Made by a program: the position numbers and the translations under genes. Below the pieces are notes generated by a model. It saw only the letters and a list, made by a program, of their open reading frames with translations, searched no databases and was not told the origin of the DNA. A stretch of 64,000 nt of DNA, from positions 982,959-1,046,958 of the forward strand of contig VZSF01003934.1 in the NCBI GenBank assembly GCA_013398295.1, written 5' to 3'. This stretch comes from Chionis minor. Taxonomy: Eukaryota; Chordata; Aves; Charadriiformes; Chionididae. Of the stretch, positions 10,136 through 23,291 are shown in pieces. Numbering within the stretch: the stretch's first letter is position 1; each line of letters opens with the position of its first letter.

Positions 10136-11749
10136 GAGAAGGGGTGGGGTTGGGTGGGAGAGGCTTTCATTGCTGCCCTACCTGTTCTGGGCATAAATTG
10201 AAATGATCAGTCTCTAAATCCTGCCAATTAGGCATGTTTTACTGGCATTAGAGTCAGTTTACTATGACAGGTAAAAGTAAAATGTTTCTCTTTTTTAAAA
10301 GAAGAGGCAAAATCCTGCTCTGATGCATTTAACTCTCAGACCAGGGGTAGCAGGGGGCAGTGGTGCACTCTGTGGGGTACCTGACCTAGCCCAGACAGGC
10401 AGGAGCAGGGCAGCATTCTGCAACACGGAACAGCTCTGGGACAGACACCTTAACACATCTGGGTACCCTCTTCCAGCAGCGACCGTCTGTTGGGGAGCCC
10501 GTGGAGTAGGGCTGGAGGATGCAGCCTGCCCTCCCCTGCAGCATCCTCTCCTCTGCAATTAACTCCACTTTAACGTTCAAGGCAGCAGTAGATGGGGAGA
10601 AAAAAGTAGTGGTAAACCTTTCCTAGGCTCCACCTGCCAACAAAACTCCACCTGCTTGGGGGAGCAAATTGAGATGCTTTTTACAAGACTACAAAACTGC
10701 TAATCAAGGTAGTACCTATGCGCTCAAGTTAGTACCTTCCTCATCTTCTGATCAACTCACTCCTATAATGAAGAGGGCAATATGGACCTCTCGGGTCTAT
10801 TACTTCCTTGTTTCTGCAGTCTGGGGCAGAATTGTTCTATTTTTTGCACGCTGCTCCCACTCTGAGGGTTATCTTGGTTACTGTAAAGGCCAGAAATGAT
10901 AGGGTTGGTCTTCTTCCTCAAAGAAAAGTTATCTTTGCAGCATGTGCTTCTGCCTGTGAAAATACGGGTACGCTGCCATGAAGCACGACGCTTCATCCTT
11001 CTCTGCATTCAAAGAGGGTGAGGATCCCTCCCAACAGCCCTGTATTCCTTTCTTATGAACCGTTCTCACCACTTAAACATTTAGTCTCTGCTGGTCCAAA
11101 ACAAGCATTTCTGATATCAGCTTTTCAGACCTTTGCAACGTTCACTTGCTACAAAACAGGCTTTATTCTGAGAAGAGTTTGTCACTGGCACTTGGCTATG
11201 TGAAAGGTTTTTTAGGACGTGAAGAGGACATGGAAAATTAATTATCCATGTCAAAAACATTTCATACTGCGTAAAGCTAACCTGTGAGGAATGCTGCCTT
11301 TTACTGTCCTATGTCCCGGGAACGCTGACTGACTCAGCCTCCTGCGCCCACAGCTTGTCACGATCCACAGTTGTTTACAAGCAAATCACTCTTGTGTACA
11401 AATCTAGGGCAGAAAAGCCCATTGATTAGAAGATGCTTTACAAAGGCAGTACCAGGTTCTTCCCTCCTCTACCTGCCACCTTGTCGTGAGGGCAGAAGGG
11501 AGGTGAATGTGACCTCCAACTAAACACCACTCCCAGCTAATTTGTGCTCTCCTCCAGCCTCCCCCCACGGATTAAACATTAGCTAGGGATCTCAGGAGGG
11601 CTTTGGCCACGCTACAGAGCTGAGCCAGCTGGGAGACACGGCAGGGTGCAGGAGGGCCCCGGTCCCGCACTGAACGTTAAGCCCAGGTGGTCGCTTTTCA
11701 GCCTCCGCTGCTGCAGAGAGTCTGCCCTGCATTAATTAGGCAGGAGTGA

Positions 11750-11955
11750 TAACCTAGTGATTCTGGAGTAAGAAAGCAAAGTCCGGTATGTGCCATAACT
11801 GCAAACTGATTTCAGGATCTCGGGCAAGTTACTTAACCTTTCTTTGCTTCAGTTCTTTTATTTGCAGAAGGATACTTCCTGGATTCGGGAGAACAGAGGA
11901 GGGTGTCTCAGGTGTTATTTGTTTAAAGAACTGTGAAAGATGAGATAAGAGGCCT
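11750..11955 (+). repeat. MIR/CORE-SINE-like remnant, plus orientation
   Basis: GGGCAAGTTACTTAACC at 11822-11838, followed by TTTGCTTCAGTTCTTTTATTT, is the MIR-type stretch 'GGGCAAGTTACTTAACCTC...GCCTCAGTTTCC...'. The flanks (TGATTTCAGGATCTC before it, AAAGATGAGATAAG after it) extend the likeness. It is an old, strongly diverged copy with no coding content. Family assignment is from remembered consensus and needs a repeat library for exact bounds. Confidence 0.65.
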
Positions 11956-11959
11956 TAAC

Positions 11960-14900
11960 AATACCACATATTATTTAAAGTTTCTATTAAAAGCTAAATA
12001 TATGAATGAATTCAGCAGGGAAAGTTTTCTGCTGAAAATGACTGGAAGTACAATTGTCCCTCACTCCAAACGCTTCCCAGGAAGTAACATGACCACACAG
12101 AGTTTGGCTCATTATATATGTAAAATAGGCAGATGCTATTAGAAATTAATTTTTTTCACCCGGTGAGCAGAGAAGCCTATCCCTCATGATGAAATCCTCT
12201 GCAGGGGCCGTATTTTTAGCATGCCTCATATTTCTCAAGGTAATTGAAATCACCCTCAAAGTTGGATACTATCTTCCCCTTTCTCCCCTGGAATATGAGC
12301 ATTATGTTCCCAGAATTTCACTAAGTCCTCAGCATTTTCCTTTCAAATTCCCTTCCCTTTGGCAGTATGTAATTCTTGATGTTGGTGGGTATCGTCGCAG
12401 TTTTATTAAGTTTGTAATAACACACTGCTCAGGGACAACATGTCACCGTAATAAACCGTCCACATAATTAGGCCTGACTCATCAATCAACATGGAAAAGG
12501 ACTGAATGGAGTTCATAAAAGCACCTTCAAGAGGCTGATGGAAATGTTTAATGAAAAAATAAATTAGCAGTGTTTTGTATTGTTAAGTATTTTGCAGGGC
12601 AGAAAATTAATTATCACTGGAGAGAACGCACTCTTCTGGAATGCCCATGTGTGGCCCATTATATCCCGTTTTGCCCTCTGAGTCATCCCTTTGCAGCCAC
12701 GGATTCCGTGCAAACAGGAGCAGTCGCAGCGGGATCAGGTTTAGTGACTTACTCTTGTGAGTAAGCAGCTATAGAGGCAAATTTCCCCTTCAGCAGTGGC
12801 CAGGGTACCACTGGCAAAAGCTAATGAAATAACTTGTCTGTGAAAAAACTTTTCACTTTAGGAATTCTATTATTTTAGTTGAAATGCTAAAAACATGGCT
12901 CTGGTAAGCTACATAAACCAGAAGTCTCTGTAACCCAGACTGGTGATCTGAGACATCTGGCACTTACGCTTGGGACCTTCCTGCATGGGAGAAGTTGCCC
13001 CTGTGAAGAGAGCGCACATTTCCAAGATCCAAGGGAATCAGAAATAACAAAATAGTTCCTGGTGTGCTTAAGCCCTGAAACTGCACAAGCAAGTTACCAC
13101 GGCCAAATCCAGCTCTGTCCAAGTCTAGGTGAAAGGTCATCCACGAATTAGGAAGCAAAGTATTGAGTTACCAGCATTGCAGCAACAGAATAAACTCTCA
13201 CCGCCTGATTGACTAAGGCAGTGGGATATCACCCCCAGCTACTGGCGACGGGCCTCTCGTCATTAACCTTCATTAAGGTGGTCATCTCCAAACCAAACAA
13301 ATGCACAGTTCAGTTACTAATACAAAAGACACCAATTAGATTTATATAAGAGTATTGCAAAATATTAAATAATAAAAGCTGCTATCAACCAACAGCAGGA
13401 AGATTCATTGCCCTACAACGTTTGCTTCTCAAACAGACAAACCTGGCTATTTTCGGGAAATTACACCTCGACTGGTGACAATACTTGCTCTGTGCATTTC
13501 ATGTAGGGGAGAGGGGGTACTGCTGGCACACTCTGTCTAAATCTGACAGCAAGGCTAAGGTTGGCACTTAACTGCATGAATCACCAACTACTGAAAATTA
13601 GAAGCTTGCATATGCAAATCACTAATTAAGCATATTAGCATAGTCAGTTACCCAAACTGTAATCTTAATCTTAATCGTATCTCCAAGTTAGGCATGCAAT
13701 CACACACCCATTTTGTAGATTTGCATTTGTGTGCGTGGTTTCCCGAGAGCTAGGTCCAGAAACTAGTCTAATAACCAATTTTTCCTCATGTAGTTCCAGG
13801 AAGGAAAAAGAAGATTGAAATGATGCTGAGTGGCTTCCTCTCCTGAAAAGTAATGGGGAATTGCACAAAATCAGGAACTGCTGGGGACAGCTGAATGGCA
13901 ACTGAGAGGGGCAGGTGGTGTTATACATGCTCTCATTTAATCTAATGCCCATCTTTGTGACTCCTTCGACCCAAACTGTGTATTTCCCTCTATTAGCAAA
14001 TATTCAGACACAGGAAAAGACTATGTGCCAGATTTTGACTTTATTTACATTGAATTACCTGAGATTAGAATCTGAAACTAGAAACTTTCTTTATACAGTT
14101 ACAAATAGCTATATTATGCAGTTTTAAGGGGTTAAGAAAAGGAGGAAATCATAACCACAGAAGTTATAAAGACAACTTATCCCAAGCCAAATAGTTTTGT
14201 TTCTAACGCAGGGCTTTAATTATAACATGTCATATAATGATGACATAGTGCTATAATAGGCAAATATAATGCATTAATCTGATATTATATTTTGGCTTTA
14301 ACAATAGGTGCAGCGAACCAGCCTTAGTGGATAACTCATTCAGAACCTATCTGCACACTCCACCTAGATACTTATCTGCCTCTTTAATTAAGTGGAGGGA
14401 AACTTCTTGAGGCCATAGCCATAAAGCCAGTCTCTGATGATAGCAGAGTTACTGGAAGCCTTTGGTAATCGCTTACACCCACGTATTGTGGTTAGCTTCC
14501 AACTTTGGAACTCGCTTTGGAACCACCTATTCATCCCCTGGTGTAAATCCCCTAGTGTTTTTGTACCAAAAGGGGTACAAAAGACCTGCGGGGGTTTGTT
14601 TGAGCAACATGTCAGCGTACTCTCATTGGCCTCCTCAGAACCGAACCAAGCTTCCTAATTGCAGGGGTGGGGAAAAAAAAAAAGCTTTGGCAAATTTTTC
14701 ACTTACCAGTATACTTCTTGAAACAGTAGTAACAGACTGCACCAGCGAACCCAGCACAGCCAGCGCCACCTTTCCACGGTGCAAGTTCCACACTTGGTCC
14801 TCAGCACTCGCTCATGGCCATCAGAGACACTACAGCAACCGACTTCAGCGGAAGCTGGGCCTCCTGGGATAAAAATATCTTTCCTCATTCCGTGGGTCCT

Positions 14901-17375
14901 ATGCAACTTCGGGTACATTGCAAAGCATCCTTCTTTGTTTCTCCAAACACAAAGAGTTTGTAGGACTAAAAAATAAAATTTTAACTAATATATTAGTTTG
15001 GAGAAGGCTGTTCCCTATGGTGCAGTGCTTGCTTTCTCCTAGGAATTTTTGAGAGAAATGTCCCGCTCTGAGGCAGTAATATACCGAAATCACAAAGACC
15101 AAGCATGTGAACAGCACCTGAGGAAAGCACAGGGACAGCAATCTGGAGGCCATGGGAGATAACTCTCTGAGGTGACCTTAGCGTACAACAAGTACCACAG
15201 TCCCTGTAGCAGAATAAAGGCAGCTGACATGAGGTTCCTACAGTTCGGTGTTACCTAGTCAAGCACAACCAAAATGGCTCCAGCAGCTTATTGCCTCCTT
15301 TTCCTTTTTCTCTCCTTCTGCGGCTCACTTCCATACTCTCCTCCGGTCTTTTCCAGTATGAAAGGCTCTACTAATGACCTTTGGACAGATCATGTTGAGA
15401 ATGTCACTGCAGAGCTTCTTAATCTTATGGTGGCGCCTAGATAATATGGTGATGGGTACTGAAATGCTGAAAAACAGACAGACAGATAGCTAGATAAGAT
15501 TAGATATATAAGTAATTTAGTCAGTCATCATACAGAGCAGCTGACATAAGTTCATTTGTAAAGCCAACTGCTAAAATTGCTTTAGAAGTCCTTACATTTT
15601 AATTCTGTTGAAAGACAGACCTTTGATCTGAATTGTTTTGGTGGCATGTACATTATTTGAATGGAACCTCACCTGACCAGCTAATACCAGCCTGGTCATT
15701 CCTGGCATACTATTGTCATAGGAGAACAGTGCACATGCAAATCCATACCTACCAGTAGCTCAAGGGCAGACAGATAACTGAGCATCATGGAACAGATACA
15801 GACTGAACGCATGAGCACCACTTTTGCTGATATGCAGAATGAATCACGGCTAATAAAAGGCTCAAACAACCATATATACGACTAAATGTAACACCAAAAC
15901 ACCTTTGAATTAAGTGTGATCAGAAAATAAAAGGAGAAACATTAATAGATAAGTGTTATTGCTTCTCTTTTTCATTAATATTTATTAATTTACACTCGAG
16001 GGAGATGGAGGAGGATGAGAAATAAAACAGACCTGTCAGATTTTCTATTGTTCGTAGGCAGTTTTATATTTCAGCTCTCAGGTGCTAGCAAAACATTGGG
16101 ATGTTTGCACTGCACTCATTGCAGGGAAAATTATTTACATTCACATGTTATGTTTTTTTAATTCGGCACTAAAAAAAATTTCAAAGATACTTCCTAGGGC
16201 AGTTTATTTTTGAAGTGGGTTATTTGTTTTCACTCTAAATCTGAGGTGACAATAGTATTCCCAGCTATGGAAGGGGTAAGAGAGTTAATATGAAAGTGTA
16301 GAGTTCATTAGTCCACGTGTTTCTCTGCGTGGCATTCACCCCAGCACAAACACTTTGCACCACTAAGTCCCACTAAAGCAAAAACTGCTAAACGCATGCA
16401 TGAACCACAGATAAACGGTTGCATGTCTTAATTAGTGATGGCTGAAGCTCTCAGAAGATTCTGTGGTTGAATTAGAATAAGCATTCAAAAAGTTCAAATG
16501 TTAATCCAAGCTTGTTTAGTTTGTAATGATGGAAGTCGCTCTCTAGAGCCGGCTTACTCATCCCGTTTTTAATATATCCTGACTGAAGCTGGGTTTGAAC
16601 CACTGCACAAACAGCAGCTGTCAGGAAAAGCAGCTTCCTCCTTCATACCCACTCAAAAACAGTAATTGTAGGTGTGCAGAAAAATCAACCGACTGAACAG
16701 CAGTCTCCAGACAGCACTTGCCACAGTCTTGTGTCCTTCTGTGGCACTTCACTTTTGCATATACTTGGCCCTAAGGCTTGAAGGCTTGGATTAATCTTAC
16801 TGAACTGTTAGAGTCCCCGTTTCCTTAACGTTTGGGAAGTTGAACCTCGTTTTGAAGGTGCCTGCCTCCTGCCAGTGACTACAGCGAAGGAGTCAGACTT
16901 CTAATGTGAGCATCTCATTTATTTGCCTGTACTTTGGAAGGAACAAGGTCCAGCTGTCTTGTGAAATGCCCGGTGTTACAGTACCTCCCTGACCAGTAAC
17001 CTGTCCCCAGTAGCTAGTCCATTACAGGATATTTCAAGTCAGCTTTCCTGCACATTGGTGTATTACGATGGACCGTAACACAGGACACTTGCTTCTCGAA
17101 ACAGAAGCGTTCATACACCATATACCGAGAGCCTGATTCCCCTCCATCTTATGACTGTGCCGTCAAACCCACAGATGCATAGCAGCTCCACAGGGTGTGT
17201 GAAATGCTGTCTAGCACATCTGGAACTGCCAGGCCCTTGGCCTGCATAATTTAAAAGCAATGGAGGATGAAGGCAGCAGTTAGCACAACTGTACTTATAC
17301 ACCTAATGTGTGCATAACCAGATATGGGGCTCATTAAGCATATAATTGACATCTGCAAAGAGTTGTCCGGCTTGT
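11960..17375. other. Intergenic spacer, no gene recognised
   Basis: No frame resembles a known protein. The longest plus-strand frame (14462-14872) shows no motif. Visible content is a homeobox/AP-1-motif-rich patch at 12475-12620, an AT-rich patch at about 14215-14305, and a degenerate GACA/GATA tract at about 15473-15510. The stretch from 17100 to 17375 leads into the CR1 fragment and may include more of it that has diverged beyond recognition. Confidence 0.55.
15473..15510 (+). repeat. Degenerate GACA/GATA microsatellite
   Basis: Overlapping ACAGACAGACAGATAGC and TAGATAAGATTAGATAT units mark a short, interrupted GATA-class simple repeat. Confidence 0.5.
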
Positions 17376-17379
17376 GCAT

Positions 17380-18172
17380 AAATTCTGTGAACCTCATGAA
17401 GTTCTACAAGGCCCAGTGCAAGGTCCTGCACGTGGGTCAGGGCAATCCCAAGCACAAATACAGGCTGGGTGGAGAATGGATTGAGAGCAGCCCTGAGGAG
17501 AGGGACTTGGGTGCCTTGGTTGATAAGAAGCTCAACATGAGCTGGCAATGTACACTCACAGCCCAGAAAGCCACCTGCCTCCTGGGCTGCATCAAAAGCA
17601 GTGTGGCCAGCAGGGCGAGGGAGGGGATTCTGCCCCTCTGCTCTGCTCTGGTGAGACCCTACCTGCAGTGCTGCGTCCAGCTCGGGGACCACCAACATAA
17701 GAAGGACATGGATCTGTTGGAACGAGTCCAGAGGAGGCCACAAAGATGATCAAAGGGCTGTGACCCCTCTCCTATGAGGACAGGCTGAGAGAGTTGGGGT
17801 TGTTCAGCCTGGAGAAGAGAAGGCTCCGGGTACACCTTCTCCCAGCCTTCCAGTACCCACAGGGGGCCTACGGGAAAGATGGGGAGGGACTCTATCAGGG
17901 AGTGCACTGATAGGATGGGGGCTAATGGATTTAAACTGAAAGACGGGAGATTTAGATTAGATGTTAGAAAGAAATTCTTCACTGTGATAGTGGTGAGACT
18001 CTGGCACAGGTTGCCCAGAGAAGCTGTGGCTGCCCCATCCCTAGAGATGTTCAAGGCCAGGTTGGATGGGGCTCTGAGCAACCTGGTCTAGTGGGAGGTG
18101 TCCCTGCCCAGGGCAGGGGGGCTGGAACTAGATGGTCTTTAAGGTCCCATCCAACCTAAACCATTCTATGAT
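17380..18172 (+). mobile_element. 5'-truncated CR1 LINE, plus orientation, with broken ORF2 3' part
   Basis: This is the 3' end of a CR1 non-LTR retrotransposon. Translation of 17391-17746 gives the typical C-terminal part of the CR1 ORF2 protein, downstream of the reverse-transcriptase core, including NLMKFYKAQCKVLH, KLNMSWQCTL, CIKSSVASR and KDMDLLERVQRR. A one-base loss in a G-run near 17731-17735 shifts the frame into a stop at 17747. Further small deletions follow near 17755-17830. The original frame returns at about 17879 (NGFKLKDGRFRLDVRKKFF...LPREAV) to the ORF2 end at about 18091. The 3' UTR ends in CCATTCTATGAT, the usual CR1 tail. No reverse-transcriptase core or endonuclease is present, so it is dead. 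The 5' edge is approximate. Confidence 0.95.
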
Positions 18173-18179
18173 AAATGGA

Positions 18180-20135
18180 GTAGGTGTGTATTTCCCTTGC
18201 ACACCGCATGCCATATATGTGCAGATCAGGCACAAAAGCATGCCATCAGCTGAGACAACCATTTAAAAATAGGTATCTAACAGTATTACATAGTTAAGTG
18301 CTAAAGAACATAATTTTAATTTTCAAAATGCCAAGCAGCAAGCAGCTCTTGGTTTTTTTTGAGAACCAGACCACTCACACATTTCCATTTAGGTTTTTGG
18401 AACGTGATTTTACATACCTATTCTCTCAGGAACATTGGCCAAATTGCTAGCTGTTGGCTGAAGTCTTTATCACAAAATCTGTAATTGAATATTTCAGGCC
18501 AAGATGCATAGAAAACAAAACTGGGCAGAAACTTACACTGGAAGCAGTAAAAAGGATTAAAGAACCTAGTTCCATTAAAAGGCCCCGTTCAGGAAAAGGA
18601 GCAGAAATATACTTTTGTGAACTTGAACAGTGTACTTTTGTTTTCGCAGTGATAACAGCAGTCCTTCGTACAGCATTGTGCACTTTCAAAGCTTTGAATG
18701 AATAACTGTTGCTAATGAATAATAATACCATTAAATAAAATCTTAATTGCAAAACAAAAGAATAATAAAGAAAAGTTAATACTTTTTTTTTTTATTTTAT
18801 TCAAAGCTTAGAGAAGTTTAGGCTGGAGTTTTGGGTGAAGTTTTGGTTGCTGCCTTTTCCCCTTTTATCTGAACCAGCTCACTCAGACCTAATCTTCATC
18901 ATCTAAACCACATGATTAACACACAAAATAACTTTGGAGCAAGCCAGGTCCAAGCAGGAAGCTGCAAGTACTATCATGTCTTCATGATATTAGCCAGCAA
19001 AATAACTGTGGTTTTTTAGTTTTGTGGGTTTTTTAATTCTCTACATTTATGTTTTCCTTGAAAGGGGCTCGCGTTTTTGTTTCTTCTTTGTGTTGGAAAC
19101 TTTCAGATTTACAATCTCACTCCTGAAATGAGTGAGATTCTCCTAGATGTTCCCCACAAGACTGGGGCAGGCCCGGACCCTTACCCAAAATGGCTAACGA
19201 CATCTCTCACTCTGCTCATGTTTGTCAGTCAAAACCAAACCATCCAGCCAGATAGCACCTCTCTCACCTGGTCAAGTTTAAAAGAAAGCAGCTATGACTG
19301 CACCATGTGAGGGGACTGGGCCCGGTGGTTTGTATAAGGCTTGTTCAGAATATTCCACCTGAATCAGCTGTCCTGAGAAAAGAGACGCTCCTTTACTTCT
19401 TTCAGGATCCCAGTGGGGTTTAGGTGGGAACTGTGTACTAAACTGCTCAGATCACAGCAGTTCTGGGCATGTCTAGACATAAAGTTGCTGGTACTGGAAG
19501 AAATGTTATCCTGAGCAGGGAGGAACCTACTGAGTTGTAGGTGCTTAAGTCCTCTTTTGCATCTGGCCCTAACTTGCAAGAGAGGAAGAGCCAAATGCTC
19601 AAAGGCAGCTTCCATTTTACAGCTCTGAATTATGCAAAAAAAAATTATGGACTCGATAATTTTGCACCTGCATTTGTACTGGAGGTGAGGGAGAGCCTCG
19701 ACCGGGCAGGGAGAGGCTCCGATCCTTTGTCCTTTCCCTGCTCTGTGAATTCAGTAGGGAAGAGGGGCTTCATGCCAGCAGAAATCATGGTCCCCATGTG
19801 TGTCATACACTCCTACGCAAAGCTCCGCGGTTGGTACACTGGGTGCTTGTTGGGCAATGGCATGGAGAAGGCTGGTTTCCTTGGAACATTTTCTGTTCAT
19901 TGTACTGTTCCTTCCCAGCATTTCACAAACCACCACAAAGACGACAACAAAAAGGGGGAAAAAAACCTTCTTAAAATGAATTGTGTGTCTCTTCCCTCAC
20001 TATCCCAACAGCCTTGGCAACCTCCTAGGAGCCAGGCAGAGCTGGTCTCTGCTGGATGTTACTCTGCACAATTTTATGATAATTTTAGGGTGTTTGCGTG
20101 ATCAAATGGTGAAGGAGGGAAGTCCTCCTACAAGG
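18180..20135. other. Intergenic spacer, no gene recognised
   Basis: It holds one longish open frame (19595-20101, plus, 168 codons from ATG) without recognisable domain, signal peptide or conserved motif. The sequence is otherwise unremarkable. A T-run lies at 18784-18793. Confidence 0.5.
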
Positions 20136-20137
20136 AG

Positions 20138-20205
20138 AGAAGTCGGGACTCTTAGCCTTCATTCCTGGTTTTGCCACCAAGATCCTGTTTGTATTGGGAT
20201 GACAC
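20138..20205 (+). repeat. Short MIR-like SINE fragment, plus orientation
   Basis: GGGACTCTTAGCCTTCATTC, followed by CTGGTTTTGCCACCAAG, resembles the head of the amniote MIR-type SINE ('...GACTCCTGGCTTCTATTCCTGGCTCTGCCACTGAC...'). Only about 65 bases are recognisable. Confidence 0.4.
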
Positions 20206-22996
20206 ATATAAACTCTTTTGGTTGTCCCATTGGCATGAACCTTGTTTTATGTATTTGCTACTTCTGCTATTTCTAGGGCTATCTGAGGCTCAAATCAAAC
20301 CAATAACAAAATGTCCTGATTTGTCTGCAAAAAAAAATTATAAACCTAAAACCTCTCTGCTCTGATTCAAAGCCTATTAAAGACAATGCAAAGATATCTG
20401 TTGACTCCAGTATATTTTAGATTACAGTGCAGGCTCTTGATCAGATGGAAAAGAGAAGGAAGGTCACTAGAATTCAAGGATGAGAGAACTATGCTATATA
20501 TTAATGGGAAGTAAAAACACCCTCAGGGGATGCTGGAAGCAAGACTTCTGCCAAGGCTTGGCTAGAATACACAAGTTTAGGGACCCGGCTTTTGCAGCTT
20601 CTTGGCTCATCCTAGGAAGAAAACAGCTTCCTGTTTTAACCTCTTAACGTGAGTTCTATATTTGTAATTTGCAGTACTTTTCATACCTGAAAGAACAACT
20701 CACTTCTGCTTTCATGGCAAAATTCCCAATGATTTCATTGCGAGCACAACACAGCTCACATCCTCTTATTCTCTGCTGTTGGGTCTTTTTCACGTTGTGA
20801 GTCTTGACCGCTCCTCTCCCCACTCATGCTTATTCTTGGTCCCTTTGACACAGGTAACAGTCGTTAACTCCATCTAAAGATCGTATTTGTTTCTGTAGCA
20901 ACCAAAACAGAAAAAGAGGAAATTGATTCAAACACTGTCTTCTGCATCCATTCAAGACATCTCCTGCTTATAGCAACCACGTGTTTTCTCTTGCTTTTCA
21001 TCATAAGCCTTCCAGTCAACTTCAGCTCTTTTCAGATGGAGCTTATGGAGGAGAACGGGGCAGCTGGACAGTCCAAGCTGCCACACTTGGCAGAAGTAGT
21101 CTGTAGATGTAGCATGTGATTATCCCAAAGCACAAATGAAAAAAGGAAGAAAAGAATAAACAAAAAATTTATTACAGTTTTTGAAAATGAAATCTCATGA
21201 TTTCACTACGTAGTGCTGCTATTTCAGTACTGTGCTTTTCAAAACAGTACTAACTTTGTGGTCCTTCTTCAAGGACCTCCTCCTTTTACTTCCCTGGGGT
21301 TGGTACCTACAAATGGCCTCTCTGCCTTTCAAAATGCTCTTTTAAATTAACAAAGTGGTCCCAAACAAATAGCAGGCTATACATAAAACCTGGAAAGTTT
21401 ATCTAAGGACAGGTTTTTCCTAAGTTAGTTCAGAGTCTTTATCAAAATAAAACCTGCAAAGATGCCTAACCATCATCCCCTAATAACCATGTCATCTCTA
21501 GTCCCTCAGCTGTCATGGTGCAAAATGAGGGAGCTTGAAGAGTATGAACACTGATTATATAAGGAGATGCTTTGGGCTGGGATCAGAGATGGCTCTTTCT
21601 TCTATAAACATACTAAATTTGATTCACTAGCAGCATTGACAAAAAAGATGTTTTGGTTCATAAGGAAACGGTTTGATTCGAATATTTAATTTTGTTTTTA
21701 GGGTTTCTAAAAATATAATTAAACACTAAACTAAAATGGAAACTCTGAATCCCAAAGCTAAAATGTTTCATTTAAAAAATGCTTAAATTGCATAATTTGT
21801 AATTTCAGGGTGGTAAAACTAAAGCAGTCAGTTGAAACTGGTTCTAGTTCATAAAGCATTTCAATTTTCCTAGATTTGAACATTTTGGATAAGATTATCC
21901 GACGATAAATAATGGGAGGATGTTACTGTGAGGAAATAATGTGTTGTCAGAATCAGGATTTCAGTATTCCTGAATACAGGTCTATAATGGCAGTTTACTG
22001 GACTATTTTATCAATGATATTTACAGAGGTCTCAGTGAAAGGCAGACTGGGTGCTGTAAGGAGTAAGTCGTGATTTGCTTTTAGTATATTACTAGCTATG
22101 GCAAAGTTATGTCTCAACAAATCCGTAAGCTCCACTTGATGGGAAAATGGCATGCATGTTTGTGATGCCACAAAAATAAAGTAAAATAACAACGGTTCTT
22201 TTCCCTCAAGATTTTCTTTAGGTCTGTCCTCAAAATGAATCCTAGGCAGGTAATTTATTGCTTATTCACATGACATTTAAGCAGCATATTTAATACAGTT
22301 GCAGTTCATACATTAATTTAAACATAACATCAATCCAACAATTTTTGGCAAATAAAAGGCAGCAATAGAGTGTCAAGAATTCAAGGAGACTCCAATCTAA
22401 TTTAAATGGTGTTGCGCTCAAAAGCTGGCAGCAAGGAGTGCATCTTTTTAAAATGTTTCTATTAGAAGCTGATGTTTATGATCGCTCTCAGCTTGGCAAG
22501 AAAAACACTCTTCTAAACATTTACATTTCACATTCTTTAGGACAGTTGAAAAATGTTGGCTTGCAGTTCTCTGCGCTGCAGAGAGGCTGTGAGGAATGTT
22601 ATAGTAGAAGGTTAATAGCCATGTACTTTTCTTGTTCTTTGATTTACTGTGTGGTAGTTTTTATACTAGTTGTGTTCTTCATGTTGCCTGTCCTAATTTG
22701 AGTTTCACTCAAACAACATGAGCCTAGGTTTATTTTTCTAGCTAATAAAAACAAAGTCCATTTATTAATAATACTTTGTACTAACGTTATAGTCATCCTT
22801 TGGAGACTTTCCTATTTGAATATATTCACAACATACTGTTGCAAAACTCCCCAGCAGAGTCGGAAAATTAGCATTTTTTCAAGAGATGCAGTCTGAGAAG
22901 GAGAGGCCGTCACTGTTCTGTTTGTCTGTCCAAACAACGCGGCTGTGTTCTGGTTTGCCTACGACTCCCATCGCAATGTACAGACATCAGCAACAA

Positions 22997-23020
22997 AAAT
23001 AATAATAATAATAATATAAT
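22997..23020. repeat. AAT microsatellite
   Basis: About six AAT units in a row, with an interruption at the 3' end. Confidence 0.75.
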
Positions 23021-23255
23021 GTAGAACCCCTGTCAGTCCCTTTGGCTCCAGGTAACTACTTCCGTGAGTAACTGCCACGTCTGAGTAAGAGGTTTGTGTT
23101 CTGGCTGCCGCGTGTCGCACACGGCAGGCCCCAGTGCAGGGCTCTGGTGAGCTCTCACAAATACTGCCATTAACGCCGGCTGGACCGACTACTTCTACCT
23201 GCCTGCTCGCTCCCTTGCACACAGATTTCCCAATCTGACCCAGCCTAATAGCACC

Positions 23256-23275
23256 GGGGGGGGGGGGGGGGGGGG
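23256..23275. repeat. Poly-G run (20) at the edge of an assembly gap
   Basis: Twenty G follow GCACC, then 16 N (23276-23291), then GGCGGGGCAG. The tract is probably longer than shown and was not resolved by sequencing. Confidence 0.8.
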
Positions 23276-23291
23276 NNNNNNNNNNNNNNNN
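23276..23291. other. Assembly gap, 16 N
   Basis: A short run of N between a G20 tract and a G-rich right edge; the true length is unknown. Confidence 0.98.

Larger units (their letters stand above)
1801..11745. other. Intergenic spacer, no gene recognised
   Basis: All six frames are broken every few dozen codons and no known domain was recognised. It holds CCAAAA/TTTTGG tracts (1941-1979, 2258-2322), T18 runs at 3099-3116 and 9403-9420, an A15 run at 7846-7860, a very AT-rich block at about 6711-6812, a small GC and CpG spike at about 6284-6405, and a short tandem repeat at 8505-8556. Distal CEBPB enhancers could lie here, but none can be named from sequence alone. Confidence 0.6.

Noticed and set aside
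17659..18081. Minus-strand 140-codon frame
   Set aside because: Antisense shadow of the CR1 fragment.
19595..20101. 168-codon plus frame, the longest outside CEBPB, the CpG island and gaps
   Set aside because: No domain, signal peptide, promoter or codon bias could be recognised, and mixed composition is compatible with a chance frame in 64 kb.
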